Below, in pieces: positions 27,301-34,944 of a stretch of 64,000 nt of DNA. Each line of letters begins with the position of its first letter. Position 1 is the first letter of the stretch. Position numbers and translations under genes: made by a program. The notes beneath the pieces are model-generated. The model made no database searches. It was given only the letters and a program-made list of their open reading frames with translations, and was not told the DNA's origin. The stretch is from Marinobacter zhanjiangensis. Its GTDB lineage: Bacteria; Pseudomonadota; Gammaproteobacteria; Pseudomonadales; Oleiphilaceae. The stretch lies in NCBI RefSeq assembly GCF_014651935.1, contig NZ_BMXV01000005.1:1-64000 (forward strand), written 5' to 3'.

Positions 27301-27451
27301 CGGCCTCGCCCGGGGCCTGACGCTGGACATCATCGCCGAGGGTGTGGAGACACCAGAGCAGAGAGACTGGCTGGTGGCCCATGGTTGTACCTATTTCCAG
27401 GGCTACCTGTTCGGCCGGCCGGAGGCTGAGCCCCGCCCGTTAACCGATTAG
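24365..27451 (+). CDS. Membrane dCache-PAS-PAS-GGDEF-EAL sensor
   Basis: The 1028-residue protein has a transmembrane helix near residues 22-42, a periplasmic dCache-like sensor to about 300, a second helix at about 303-322 and two PAS domains (about 345-465 and 470-590). A GGDEF domain follows with GSDEF in the active loop (ARVGSDEFAVLL), then an EAL domain with EVL (GYEVLLRWQHPE) and intact ALDD-type motif SLDDFGTGYSSLSYL. GSDEF is an active-type variant, so cyclase and phosphodiesterase activity are both possible. It diverges from the PilB-like gene across 136 bases. No clear Shine-Dalgarno precedes the ATG. Confidence 0.9.
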   Translation: MGYLDSKPIPEVTAGGRSPLIGYLLALTVLLVSASFIAVNGYRQATENANRRSAARADLAAGLVANTFLSSQYALETLAGFVEPLAPQARVLPDPGLTSLEHLLDKKTQGFQFAFADALFVAGHDGTLLYSSEGSEGETIPAWPFLSDALAGQDGDNLVTPVYIEPGTGRSWIFSMRTLHSDDNAVTGMLVIRQPPAVLAESLASLSLADGQSIAIVDETMALVARLPAGAGTQSVTLGPPRISEPRTQAFIESGQQKAQATVRSPIDGAERFYGFRRVDDAPYIVVVGEKTSVALESWWQSLWVGSTGILLVAIIGLFLLKQFYRRQRAEQGLIHENQERKRLHQVAQSNEARLEALVRSIPDLVLVIDEQGRFVFVHAAEKQQLLMTPDQLIGRHYREVLSPELADRFSEAKSEVLESRETLNFDYHLKVGNELRAFEARVNVLRDEERSYNGFLALVRDVTEQKVREAELRIASAAFETHLGIMITDKQGLILRANHAFTAITGYAEHEVVGKTPAILRSGLQGRAFYNNLWARVLEKGAWEGEIWNRRKNGEVYAEWLTISVVRNSSGAIQNFVGTFHDITRRKEAEREAHRLAFYDTLTGLANKALLEEKIAEVGKANTRQHTNAALLYLDIEQFRAINDSKGYGIGDLTLKALAERLSSIMRETDTLARVGSDEFAVLLPGLHETEKQAARSAERVADKILAMFVRPIEVAGQSVQVEVSIGITLIDDRQSGFEGQLQRAEQATQQAKDQALHRGRKRIAFFDPEIQKQVVQHVLLEEELRAALAQDQLRAYYQPQVQHPDQLMGYEVLLRWQHPERGMVSPAVFIPIAEQSRLILPIGEWVLEKACRQLAAWKDDPATAQLVLAVNVSIVQFQSSEFIEELAQILRQTGAPPAMLKLEVTESLLMDDPDRITRTMKRLRALGVRFSLDDFGTGYSSLSYLRRLPLDQVKIDQSFIREVTTSTASAAIVESMIGLARGLTLDIIAEGVETPEQRDWLVAHGCTYFQGYLFGRPEAEPRPLTD

Positions 27452-27606
27452 CAGAGGGAATACCATCATGCCGGGTTGGGGCATACTTCTGAAGGCTGCC
27501 CGGCCAGAGCCAGGATGTTGCGGGTTTGTGTACAAAGACCTATGGTGAAATAAGGTGCAGGCGCCATGAGCGACCTCGGCCGGTTATTGTGGTTGCATAC
27601 CCACAG

Positions 27607-27657
27607 GACGTTGCCAGTCGGGACATTGGCAACGTCAGTAGGACACCTGTCCTGACG
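27607..27657 (+). promoter_or_regulatory. Two overlapping inverted repeats in the csbD leader
   Basis: The first repeat has perfect ten-base arms GACGTTGCCA (27607-27616) and TGGCAACGTC (27627-27636). The second has AGGACA (27640-27645) against TGTCCT (27648-27653), flanked by CGTCA (27633-27637) and GACG (27654-27657). They share the bases CGTC at 27633-27636, so the two hairpins cannot fully form together. The ribosome site AAAAGGAG starts at 27663. Whether they act in RNA or as protein operators is unknown. Confidence 0.5.
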
Positions 27658-27676
27658 CTGATAAAAGGAGACAGCT

Positions 27677-27880
27677 ATGAACTGGGATACCATCGAAGGC
27701 AACTGGAAACAATTCAAGGGTGATATCAGGTCCCGCTGGGGCAAGCTCACCGATGATCAGCTCGATGTGATAGCCGGCAAGCGGGAAAAGCTGGTGGGAC
27801 ATATCCAGGAAACGTATGGCGTCACCCGCGACGAGGCCGAGAAACAGATCAAGGAGTTTGAAAAGGCCACCAAAAAGTGA
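27677..27880 (+). CDS. CsbD family stress protein
   Basis: The 67-residue protein is a full-length CsbD-like sequence (MNWDTIEGNWKQFKGDIRSR then a heptad region ending in AEKQIKEFEKATKK). It is charged, helical and cytoplasmic, without a membrane segment. CsbD in Bacillus is sigma-B controlled; in proteobacteria the family is induced by general stress, but its molecular role is unclear. AAAAGGAG precedes the start by seven bases. The leader has overlapping inverted repeats. Confidence 0.92.
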   Translation: MNWDTIEGNWKQFKGDIRSRWGKLTDDQLDVIAGKREKLVGHIQETYGVTRDEAEKQIKEFEKATKK

Positions 27881-27885
27881 TGTGA

Positions 27886-27905
27886 CAGCCCCGCACGGGT
27901 TGTTT
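27886..27905. terminator. Weak bidirectional terminator candidate
   Basis: CAGCCC (27886-27891) pairs with GGGTTG (27897-27902), including one G-T pair, around a five-base loop, followed by TTT. It lies between the convergent csbD and CheB-CheR genes. Confidence 0.3.
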
Positions 27906-30421
27906 CACAACTGAGATTCTTCTCTTAGCGAGGATTCCAGTTTCTTGGTGTCGGTAATATCCACCAGGGTGATAACCACCCCGTCAATCACATTGTCCAG
28001 CCGCCGGTAAGGTATGATCCTGACCGAAAACCAGCGGTCATCGTCGGTGGTGATCTGCTTTTCGGTGACCGCCAGCGTGCTCAGGGTCTGGCGGGCATCT
28101 TCCTGTAGCTCCGGATACCGAAGGCTGGTGTTCAGGTCGCTGAGTGGGCGGCCAACGTCGCTCTCGCGCAGGCTGAAAAGGCTTGATGCCCGGTCGGTGT
28201 AGCGTCGTACATTCAGCTCCTGATCGAGAAACAGAACCGCGATTTCGATGCTGTTGAGCACATTCTGCATGTCACTCTGGGCCAGGGCGAGGTCGTCCAG
28301 CTTGGTTTGCAGCTCGGTGTTGATGGTTTGCAGTTCCTCATTCATCGACTGCATTTCTTCTTTCGATGTTGTCAGTTCCTCGTTGGCGGACTGCAACTCT
28401 TCATTGGTGGACTGAAGCTCTTCATTGGATGCCTGGAGCTCTTCCCGGGTGCGCTTGGCTTGCTGCCTCAGGCTTTCGACTTCCTGCTGATACCGCTCGA
28501 TTTCGGCCGTGTAGTCCGAATCTTTGGCAGAGGCCGATTTGCGCCGCCGGGGTGTAACATGGGCTGGCGCATCCCGGAACACCACCATGGTCATGCCCTT
28601 CAGAGCCTCCGTGTCCCTGAACGCCTGAATGGTCACGTCAACGGCCTGGGTGCCCGCCTCGGTTTTTACTGGCACTCCGGTGAGCTCCACCGGTTCGGAC
28701 TGGTCAGCGGCCTGTTTCAGTGCGGTATACAGGGACTCGCGCAACCCTTCCCGGGCCATTGCGTGGATGTTCCAGTTGGCTTTTCCGGCCGCGGGTTCGA
28801 GATACTTCCCGGTGCGACCGCTGATGTAGACAATGTCGGCGTCAGCGTTGAGCACGACGGCGGCCGGTGAATAGACCTGTAGCAGCACATCATCCGCTGC
28901 CGATTGCAGGTTGTTGGGGGCCTTCTGTGGGGAAGCCTGGTCGGACTGCACGGGGGGCTCCTTGGGCAGAGTGGACATCGGAGGATACGACTCCAGCAGG
29001 AAGTCGGGGTGGCGGGCGGAGTCATAACCGTTTCTTCGGTAAAGGCGCAGCTTCGGGTCAAGGGGTTTGAACAGATGGTTCAGCCGGCCAATGCTCTCGG
29101 AATTGCCGAGCATGAGTATGCCGTTTTCACGAAGACTGTAGTGAAACAACGGTAGTATCCGGCGTTGAAGCGTTACGTCGAAGTAGATCAGCAGGTTGCG
29201 GCAGGCAATCAGGTCCAGCCTGGTGAATGGCGGATCCAGAATCACATCGTGCCGGGCGAACATCACCTTGTCCCGTATGGCCGGCTGTATCTGGTAATGG
29301 TCGTCATGCCTGACGAAAAAGCGCGCCAGCCGGGTTTCGGACACCGTGTCCTCGATACTGAGCGGGTATCGCCCGCGCCTTGCGATGTTGATGGCTTCCG
29401 GGCTGATGTCCGAGGCGAAGATCTGCAGGTGTATTTCATCGCCATGGCCGGTTTGCTCCAGCGCTTCCGTGATTGCCATGGCCAGGGAGTAGGCTTCTTC
29501 CCCGGTCGAGCTGCCCACAACCCAGGCGCGCAGCCCCTCATCGGGCGGGCGCCCGGCCAGGAGTTCCGGCAGCGCCGTGTCGATCAGGTAGTCCCAGGTT
29601 GCCGAATCCCGGAAGAATTCGGTAACACCGATCAATAACTCCCGGAACAGAAGCTCTACTTCCTGGCTGCTGTTCTCCAGAAAACGGGTGTATTCAGTCA
29701 GGTCTGAAAGGCCATGGATGGCCATCCGGCGTTCGATCCGGCGGTTCAGTGTGGTCGGTTTGTAGAGTGAAAAATCATGACGCGTCTGTTGGCGCAGCAG
29801 CTTCAGAAGCGGATCCAGATCTGCCATCGAAGCGTCTGGTTGGCGACCCTGGTCCGGTTCGGGAACCCGCCGGACAAACTCCAGTATCCGCCGGGGCAGC
29901 TCATCTGCCGGTGCCACAATATCGTCGCAGCCCGCGGCTATTGCACTTTTGGGCATGGCGTCGAACTGCGCCGAAGCGGGCGACTCAACGACTGACAGCC
30001 CCCCGACGGCCTTGATCGCCTGCAGCCCCAGAGTGCCATCAGAGCCCATACCGGAAAGCACCACGGCAATGGCCAGCTCGTTCTGTGCACTGGCCAGGGA
30101 CGAGAACAACACATTGACAGGCAGTCGTTGGCCCCTGGGTTGCGCGGGTTGTTGCAGCTTCAGGGTTTCATCGAGCACCCGCAGCTCCCGGTTCGGCGGG
30201 ATGACATAAACCGAGTCCGCGTGAATGGGCATGTTCTGCTGGGCCTCACGCACCGGCATCTCGGTATGTCGTTGCAGCAGTTCCGGCAACAGCGCCTTCT
30301 GGGTCGGGTCCAGGTGCTGAACTACCAGGAACGCCATCCCGGTATCGCAGGGCGTGTTGCGGAAAAACGCCTCAAGGGAAGCCAGGCCGCCGGCGGATGC
30401 GCCTATACCAACCAGTCGCAT
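27905..30421 (-). CDS. CheB-CheR fusion with PAS domains
   Basis: The 838-residue protein joins a CheB methylesterase domain (about 1-180) to a CheR methyltransferase (about 200-460), a linker region, a long coiled coil (about 630-720) of TNEELQSANEEL-type repeats, and a C-terminal PAS domain. The CheB triad Ser9 (GIGASAGG), His36 (VVQHLDP) and Asp128 (GMGSDGT) is present. CheR has RNLLIYFD. No response-regulator receiver precedes CheB. The fusion may act as a sensory switch outside classical chemotaxis. Its ATG overlaps the TGA of the PAS gene upstream in a TGATG, so translation is probably coupled. Confidence 0.9.
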   Translation of the reverse strand: MRLVGIGASAGGLASLEAFFRNTPCDTGMAFLVVQHLDPTQKALLPELLQRHTEMPVREAQQNMPIHADSVYVIPPNRELRVLDETLKLQQPAQPRGQRLPVNVLFSSLASAQNELAIAVVLSGMGSDGTLGLQAIKAVGGLSVVESPASAQFDAMPKSAIAAGCDDIVAPADELPRRILEFVRRVPEPDQGRQPDASMADLDPLLKLLRQQTRHDFSLYKPTTLNRRIERRMAIHGLSDLTEYTRFLENSSQEVELLFRELLIGVTEFFRDSATWDYLIDTALPELLAGRPPDEGLRAWVVGSSTGEEAYSLAMAITEALEQTGHGDEIHLQIFASDISPEAINIARRGRYPLSIEDTVSETRLARFFVRHDDHYQIQPAIRDKVMFARHDVILDPPFTRLDLIACRNLLIYFDVTLQRRILPLFHYSLRENGILMLGNSESIGRLNHLFKPLDPKLRLYRRNGYDSARHPDFLLESYPPMSTLPKEPPVQSDQASPQKAPNNLQSAADDVLLQVYSPAAVVLNADADIVYISGRTGKYLEPAAGKANWNIHAMAREGLRESLYTALKQAADQSEPVELTGVPVKTEAGTQAVDVTIQAFRDTEALKGMTMVVFRDAPAHVTPRRRKSASAKDSDYTAEIERYQQEVESLRQQAKRTREELQASNEELQSTNEELQSANEELTTSKEEMQSMNEELQTINTELQTKLDDLALAQSDMQNVLNSIEIAVLFLDQELNVRRYTDRASSLFSLRESDVGRPLSDLNTSLRYPELQEDARQTLSTLAVTEKQITTDDDRWFSVRIIPYRRLDNVIDGVVITLVDITDTKKLESSLREESQL

Positions 30422-31053
30422 CAGGACCCGGCGGAGTGTGTCGCAATGTCAGTCAGGATCACCAGCATGCTGTCCCCGGAGGCAGATGGCCTTGTGCTGA
30501 TTCTGGCCCGCTTGCCATCCGCAAGGCCAACGGACGCCTCCGCAGCACCGCCCGCACCCGACGCCCGTTCCCCGGAACTCTGCAGCAGGGCATCCACGGT
30601 ACCTTGCTGTCCCGGGGCCAGCAGAGCGCTGAGGGGCTTACCGGCCAACTGCCCGGGGGACTCGCGGAACAGCACTCCTGCGGACTGGTTGCCCTCAATA
30701 ATTTCGCCGTCATTGGTGACCACCAGATAGGCGGCGGGTGCCAGGTCGAAGAGTGACTTGTAATGGGCCAGTCCTTCGGTGATTTCCTGTTCGTTGTCCT
30801 GCAGCTGCTCATAAAGCAGATCAAGCTCCACCTGATAGGTTTGCAGTTCATGGAGCAACCGCAGGGCATCGGCAGCAGATTCGGGGGTACTGGCTCGCTG
30901 GTAGAGCAGTTGCAGGGCATCCACGCTGAGTGTTGCGCCACTGTTGCGTGGGCTTGCGCCCCTGTCGAGCATGTCCCGGGCACTGCGGCGCAGCCGGTCA
31001 TGACGATCGACGGCATCCGGATAGTCGTGCTTTTCGGCCATTCTGCCTCCCAA
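30421..31053 (-). CDS. Small PAS domain protein coupled to CheB-CheR
   Basis: The 210-residue protein has a helical N-terminal part (about 1-95) with a LHELQTYQVELDLLYEQLQ segment, typical of PAS-flanking coils, and one PAS domain (about 95-205). That domain holds SLFDLAPAAYLVVTNDGEI. It lacks a histidine kinase or output domain. The stop overlaps the start of the CheB-CheR gene, so the two are likely to work together, possibly as sensor input. The first in-frame ATG is used; an ATG at 31041 is also possible. Confidence 0.75.
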   Translation of the reverse strand: MGGRMAEKHDYPDAVDRHDRLRRSARDMLDRGASPRNSGATLSVDALQLLYQRASTPESAADALRLLHELQTYQVELDLLYEQLQDNEQEITEGLAHYKSLFDLAPAAYLVVTNDGEIIEGNQSAGVLFRESPGQLAGKPLSALLAPGQQGTVDALLQSSGERASGAGGAAEASVGLADGKRARISTRPSASGDSMLVILTDIATHSAGS

Positions 31054-31230
31054 AACCGGCGTCTGAAGTACGTTAATGGATACTACCCCACCTTGAGACC
31101 CTGTAATAGCGCCGTTTTACTGTTTTTAACATGTGTGCGTTAGCGAACCGACGTGTTCCGGGCGAGGCCCTAATGTGGAGAGCAAGAAGTATTGTCGGAC
31201 CGTACCGTACCGGACCGACCGGGCCCGGAC

Positions 31231-31259
31231 TCACCAAGATGTCACGGGTCACTTGGTGA
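31231..31259. promoter_or_regulatory. Inverted repeat before the DUF4398 lipoprotein gene
   Basis: Perfect eight-base arms TCACCAAG (31231-31238) and CTTGGTGA (31252-31259) flank a 13-base spacer, ending just before the AAGGAG ribosome site at 31264-31269. This could be an operator or a leader hairpin. A tract of CCG-rich tandem units (ACCGT/ACCGG) precedes it at 31197-31230. Confidence 0.4.
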
Positions 31260-31276
31260 TAACAAGGAGTAAGCAC

Positions 31277-31678
31277 ATGATTACCGACATGATGGGGTGG
31301 GTCGCTGGGCGTGCTCGCCAGATGATCATTCTGCTCATTGCGCCACTTGCTCTGGTCGCCTGTGCATCTGCGCCGCTGCCTCCGACGGAATCGTTGAATG
31401 CAGCCAGGGCGGCCATTGCCAGTGCCGAGCAGGCCGAAGCCAGGCAACATGCCGGTGCCGAACTGGAAGAGGCGAACCGGCAACTCGCGGCAGCCGTCAA
31501 GGCGGTTGAGGCGGAACGGATGACCGAGGCCGAGCGCCTGGCCAAGCAGGCGCGGATTGCCGCGGAACTGGCGGTGGCGAGGACGGAAGCCGCCAAGGCC
31601 GAGGCAATCAATCGGGAAATGGGGCGCGGTGCCGAGGCCCTTGATGAAGAAATGCGGCGCCAGGGAGATCAACAATGA
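31277..31678 (+). CDS. DUF4398 lipoprotein
   Basis: The start at 31277 follows AAGGAG and places the lipobox LVAC with Cys29, after a hydrophobic helix and basic residues. The 133-residue protein is then mainly a long alanine- and glutamate-rich helix (EAKQ-type heptads) matching DUF4398. The mature N terminus has Ala after the cysteine, consistent with outer-membrane sorting. DUF4398 proteins usually sit next to OmpA-domain proteins, as here. Their last codons overlap (ATGA), so they are translated together. Confidence 0.85.
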   Translation: MITDMMGWVAGRARQMIILLIAPLALVACASAPLPPTESLNAARAAIASAEQAEARQHAGAELEEANRQLAAAVKAVEAERMTEAERLAKQARIAAELAVARTEAAKAEAINREMGRGAEALDEEMRRQGDQQ

Positions 31679-32541
31679 TGACTTTATCACTTGTGAAAAC
31701 CGTTCCCGGTCGTAAAACAACGATGGCGCTGGTGCTCTCCTCGGCACTGCTGACTGCTTGTGCCACCGCACCGACCAGCCCTGATGGCTCAGAGAACGTG
31801 CGTGACAAACTGACCGAACTGCAGCAGAACCCGGCCATGATGACCCATGCCCGCGTTGAATTGCGGGATGCCGAGGCGGCCGTGGAGCTGGCCGAGCAGC
31901 CTCTGGGCGGCGATGACGAAGCGCTGGCGGCTCACCGGGTTTACATGGCCGACCGGGCGCTGGACATTGCCCGGGCCAAAGGCCAGACCCGGCTGCTGGA
32001 AGCCGAACGGACCCAACTGGGTGAGCAGCGTGATGCAGCGAGGCTGGCGGCAAGGACCCGGGAAGCGGACCGGGCCCGTGCCGAGGCCGAGAGCGCTCGT
32101 AGCTCCCAGGAAGCGGCTGCCGCCATGTCGGCCCGTGAAGCCGAAGAGCTGCAACGGCAGATCGACCTGCTTGAGGCCGAAGCAACCGAACGGGGTCTGG
32201 TGCTGACCCTGGGCGATGTGCTGTTTGCCACCGGCAGTGCCGAGATCCAGGGAGGCACCAACGACAACCTGGAGAAACTGGCGAACTTCCTTGACCAGTA
32301 CCCGGACCGCAAGGTTCTGATCGAAGGCCATACGGACAACGTCGGCAGTGCCGGCTTTAACCAGACGCTCTCACGTCAGCGGGCCGAATCGGTGCGGCGA
32401 TTCCTGGTAGACCGTGGTATCGACAGGAGCAGGCTGAGCGTGTCCGGATTTGGCTTTGAGCGCCCTGTAGCCGGCAATGATACGTCGACGGGGCGCCAGC
32501 AGAACCGCCGTGTTGAAGTGATTATCGAAAACCGGGAGTAA
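31675..32541 (+). CDS. OmpA-family lipoprotein with DUF4398 region
   Basis: The 288-residue protein has a lipobox LTAC with Cys29, a helical DUF4398-like region (about 45-165) and a C-terminal OmpA peptidoglycan-binding domain (about 175-288). The latter contains DVLFATGSAEIQGG, EGHTDNVGSAGFNQTLS and the closing NRRVEVIIE. It probably links the outer membrane to the cell wall. It overlaps the DUF4398 lipoprotein gene by four bases and is followed only four bases later by the GGDEF protein, suggesting a three-gene operon. Confidence 0.93.
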   Translation: MMTLSLVKTVPGRKTTMALVLSSALLTACATAPTSPDGSENVRDKLTELQQNPAMMTHARVELRDAEAAVELAEQPLGGDDEALAAHRVYMADRALDIARAKGQTRLLEAERTQLGEQRDAARLAARTREADRARAEAESARSSQEAAAAMSAREAEELQRQIDLLEAEATERGLVLTLGDVLFATGSAEIQGGTNDNLEKLANFLDQYPDRKVLIEGHTDNVGSAGFNQTLSRQRAESVRRFLVDRGIDRSRLSVSGFGFERPVAGNDTSTGRQQNRRVEVIIENRE

Positions 32542-32545
32542 GCCT

Positions 32546-33907
32546 ATGTTGCGTTATCGTGATCTTTTACCGAAGGCAGCAGACTCACAAACCGATGACG
32601 ACCTGGACAAGGGTATTCCTTTGAGTGATGCACTGCCGCTGGGCATTCTGGTGACGGATCGGGATGGCAAATGCCTTTACTGCAACGCCGCTTACCAGAA
32701 GCTGTGCGACTGGCCCGCAGAAGATCTGGTTGGATCGCACTGGACTTCGGTTATCCACCCCGAGGATCGTGCCAGCACGCTCCGGCACTGGGAAGCGGCG
32801 GTAGCGGGAAACGAGCCCTTTCTGTGCGAGGCGCGGATACAGCGCCCCGACGGGGAGGTTATCTGGACCCGCCGGAACGCGGCCCTGCTGACCGACGACA
32901 TGCCCGGTAAGGGTTACGTGCATACGGTTGAGGACATCAGCATCTACAAGGCCCATGAGATAGCCCGGAGGGAGGCCGAGGAGAAGCTGTTCGACGAAAA
33001 GGAGCGGGCACAGGTGACCCTGAACTCCATTGGTGATGCGGTGCTGAGTACTGATAATGGCGGGCTGGTCTCCTACATGAATACCGTTGCGGAAACCTTG
33101 ACCGGCTTCAGCCGACAGGAGGCCATCGGACGGCCCCTGAGTGAGGTTTTTCATGTGGTGGATGCTACGACCCACAAGCCAACCTCCGACCCGGCCAAAC
33201 GGGCCATTCAGTCAGACAGCATCGTGGAGCTGGAAGCAAACGCCCTGCTGATTGCCAAAGACGGTGTCGAACTGGCCATCGAGGACTCGGCGGCCCCTAT
33301 CCACAACCGCCAGGGTGTGGTTGTCGGCGCGGTGATCGTGTTCCATGATGCCCGCTATTCCCGGGAAAACACCTCCCGCATGGCGTACCTTGCCCAGCAT
33401 GATGCGCTCACTGGCCTGCATAACCGCAACGCATTCTATGAGCGCTTCGAGCAGTCCCTCGCACTGGCGAGGCGTCATCAGAAGCGTATGGGCCTGCTGT
33501 TCATTGATCTTGATAACTTCAAGGGTATCAATGACATTCTTGGTCACGAGAGTGGTGACACTATCCTCAAGGCGCTGGCGGGCAAGCTCGAGGCGAGCGT
33601 AAGGTCGACGGATACCGTGTGCCGGTATGGTGGCGACGAGTTCCTGGTGTTACTGAGCGAAATCTCCCAGCCCGACCACGCCGTTGCGGTTGCTGACAAG
33701 ATACGTGAAACCGTGGCCGCGCCAATGGTGATCGACGGCCATGAAGTGGCGCTTCAACTGAGTATCGGTGTCAGTATCTATCCCGACAACGGGCAAACCG
33801 TCGACGAACTCCTGAAAAAAGCGGACCGGTCCATGTACCGGGTCAAGACACTGAATCGGCGGCCTCTTGACGGGAGCCTGAAACCAGCCGGTCAGTCTCT
33901 CGCCTGA
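32546..33907 (+). CDS. PAS-PAS-GGDEF diguanylate cyclase
   Basis: The 453-residue protein has two PAS domains (about 30-140 and 150-270) and a C-terminal GGDEF domain (about 285-445) with intact RYGGDEFLVLLS, so it should make c-di-GMP. There is no membrane helix. The first PAS domain is followed by a PAC segment with the phrase GKGYVHTVEDISIYK. It starts four bases after the OmpA gene stop, so it is likely in the same transcript. Its last 65 bases overlap the 3' end of the convergent Crp-family gene. Confidence 0.93.
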   Translation: MLRYRDLLPKAADSQTDDDLDKGIPLSDALPLGILVTDRDGKCLYCNAAYQKLCDWPAEDLVGSHWTSVIHPEDRASTLRHWEAAVAGNEPFLCEARIQRPDGEVIWTRRNAALLTDDMPGKGYVHTVEDISIYKAHEIARREAEEKLFDEKERAQVTLNSIGDAVLSTDNGGLVSYMNTVAETLTGFSRQEAIGRPLSEVFHVVDATTHKPTSDPAKRAIQSDSIVELEANALLIAKDGVELAIEDSAAPIHNRQGVVVGAVIVFHDARYSRENTSRMAYLAQHDALTGLHNRNAFYERFEQSLALARRHQKRMGLLFIDLDNFKGINDILGHESGDTILKALAGKLEASVRSTDTVCRYGGDEFLVLLSEISQPDHAVAVADKIRETVAAPMVIDGHEVALQLSIGVSIYPDNGQTVDELLKKADRSMYRVKTLNRRPLDGSLKPAGQSLA

Positions 33908-34583
33908 CCACCTCGTAGCACTCACAGCACAGTGCCTCCAGTTGGGGCCTGTCGATTACGTCGATATGGCCTCGGTGATACTTGATGACACCCTTTTTCT
34001 GCAGTTTTCCGGCGGCTTCGGTGACCCCCTCCCGGCGCACGCCCAGCATGTTGGCAATGAGTTCCTGGGTCATGGTCAGCCGGTTGTCGGGCAGGCGATC
34101 AAGGGATAGCAGCAACCAGCGACACAGCTGCTGATCAATCGAATGGTGGCGGTTACAGACCGCGGTCTGCGACATCTGCGTGATCAGTGCCTGGGTGTAG
34201 CGCAGCATCAGCACCCGTACCTCGGCATGTTCGTTGAATTCCTTTTTCAGGCTCCTGGCTGGCATCCGGTAGGCGAAGCCTTTGCTTTGCACCACGGCGC
34301 GGCTGGGGGTGCTTTCCCCGCCCATGAAAACCGCAACGCCGGTAACCCCCTCCTTGCCAACCACCGAGATTTCGGCGGACGAGCCGTCAATCATGACGTA
34401 AAGCAGTGAAATGATGCAGTCGGTTGGAAAGTACACATATTCCATGTGCTGGCCGGCTTCGTAGATGACCTCACCCAGTTTCATCTCCACCCGCGTGAGC
34501 TGCGGGGAAATCCGCCGCCAGGCACTCTCCGGTAGTGCCGCCAGCAAATGATTGTATTTGGGGGTAGTCATTGCTTCAGTCAT
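33843..34583 (-). CDS. Crp/Fnr-family regulator
   Basis: The 246-residue protein has a cyclic-nucleotide-binding-like domain (about 20-130) and a winged helix (about 155-225) with LIANMLGVRREGVTEAAGKL. The recognition helix carries Arg-Arg-Glu-Gly-Val-Thr instead of the FNR-type ExxSR, so its operator is probably not the FNR box. There is no N-terminal cysteine cluster, so it is not an oxygen-sensing FNR. The effector is unknown. It is divergent from the arc operon. A degenerate FNR-like 12-mer near 34605 overlaps its leader and could be used by another regulator. Confidence 0.9.
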   Translation of the reverse strand: MTEAMTTPKYNHLLAALPESAWRRISPQLTRVEMKLGEVIYEAGQHMEYVYFPTDCIISLLYVMIDGSSAEISVVGKEGVTGVAVFMGGESTPSRAVVQSKGFAYRMPARSLKKEFNEHAEVRVLMLRYTQALITQMSQTAVCNRHHSIDQQLCRWLLLSLDRLPDNRLTMTQELIANMLGVRREGVTEAAGKLQKKGVIKYHRGHIDVIDRPQLEALCCECYEVVRRETDRLVSGSRQEAADSVS

Positions 34584-34944
34584 AGTCGCCCTTCCTGAAA
34601 GATGTGTTTCTGATCAGGCCATTCCATCTGCGGTGTTCGGCGAAAAGCTGGATAGCGCTTTTGTGAAGCTAACACAAAACACGCATCCCGGCTCCAGGAA
34701 TGCGGTTTGCGGTTCGACAGTTCGCCCGATTTCGCTACCAGAAAAGTTCGAACTGCCAGGCTGACAGACAGTCGGAGGTATGCCGCTACTGGCTGCCACC
34801 GTTGGCATGAGTGGTACCCGAGACATTGCAGGTAACTCTGTCATATTTGTTTCTGATCAACTGTAGTATAGATGACTGTGTCGTATAAATAATGATGTGG
34901 TTAAGAAGACAGCTCGCTTATTCACGTGGACAAGGAGATAACCC
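34584..34944. other. Divergent regulatory region between Crp gene and arc operon
   Basis: About 360 bases with no gene. It holds the candidate ANR/FNR box at 34847-34860, a -10-like TATAAA at 34884-34889, a perfect ten-base palindrome AGTTCGAACT at 34745-34754 and a spaced CAGTTCG/CGAACTG pair at 34718-34724 and 34749-34755. The palindrome may be bound by an unrelated regulator. Confidence 0.6.
34847..34860 (+). promoter_or_regulatory. Candidate ANR/FNR box of the arc operon
   Basis: TTGTTTCTGATCAA differs from the FNR consensus TTGAT-N4-ATCAA at one base in the left half. Its centre lies at about 34853.5. A -10-like TATAAA at 34884-34889 would put a start near 34896, making the box about -42, which is the class II activator position. 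Anaerobic activation of ADI genes by Anr is known in Pseudomonas. Confidence 0.65.

Noticed and set aside
34605..34616. FNR-type operator for the Crp-family gene itself
   Set aside because: Only one half is close to consensus and it lies next to the ribosome site, so I keep it as an echo of the arc box and not as a called site.
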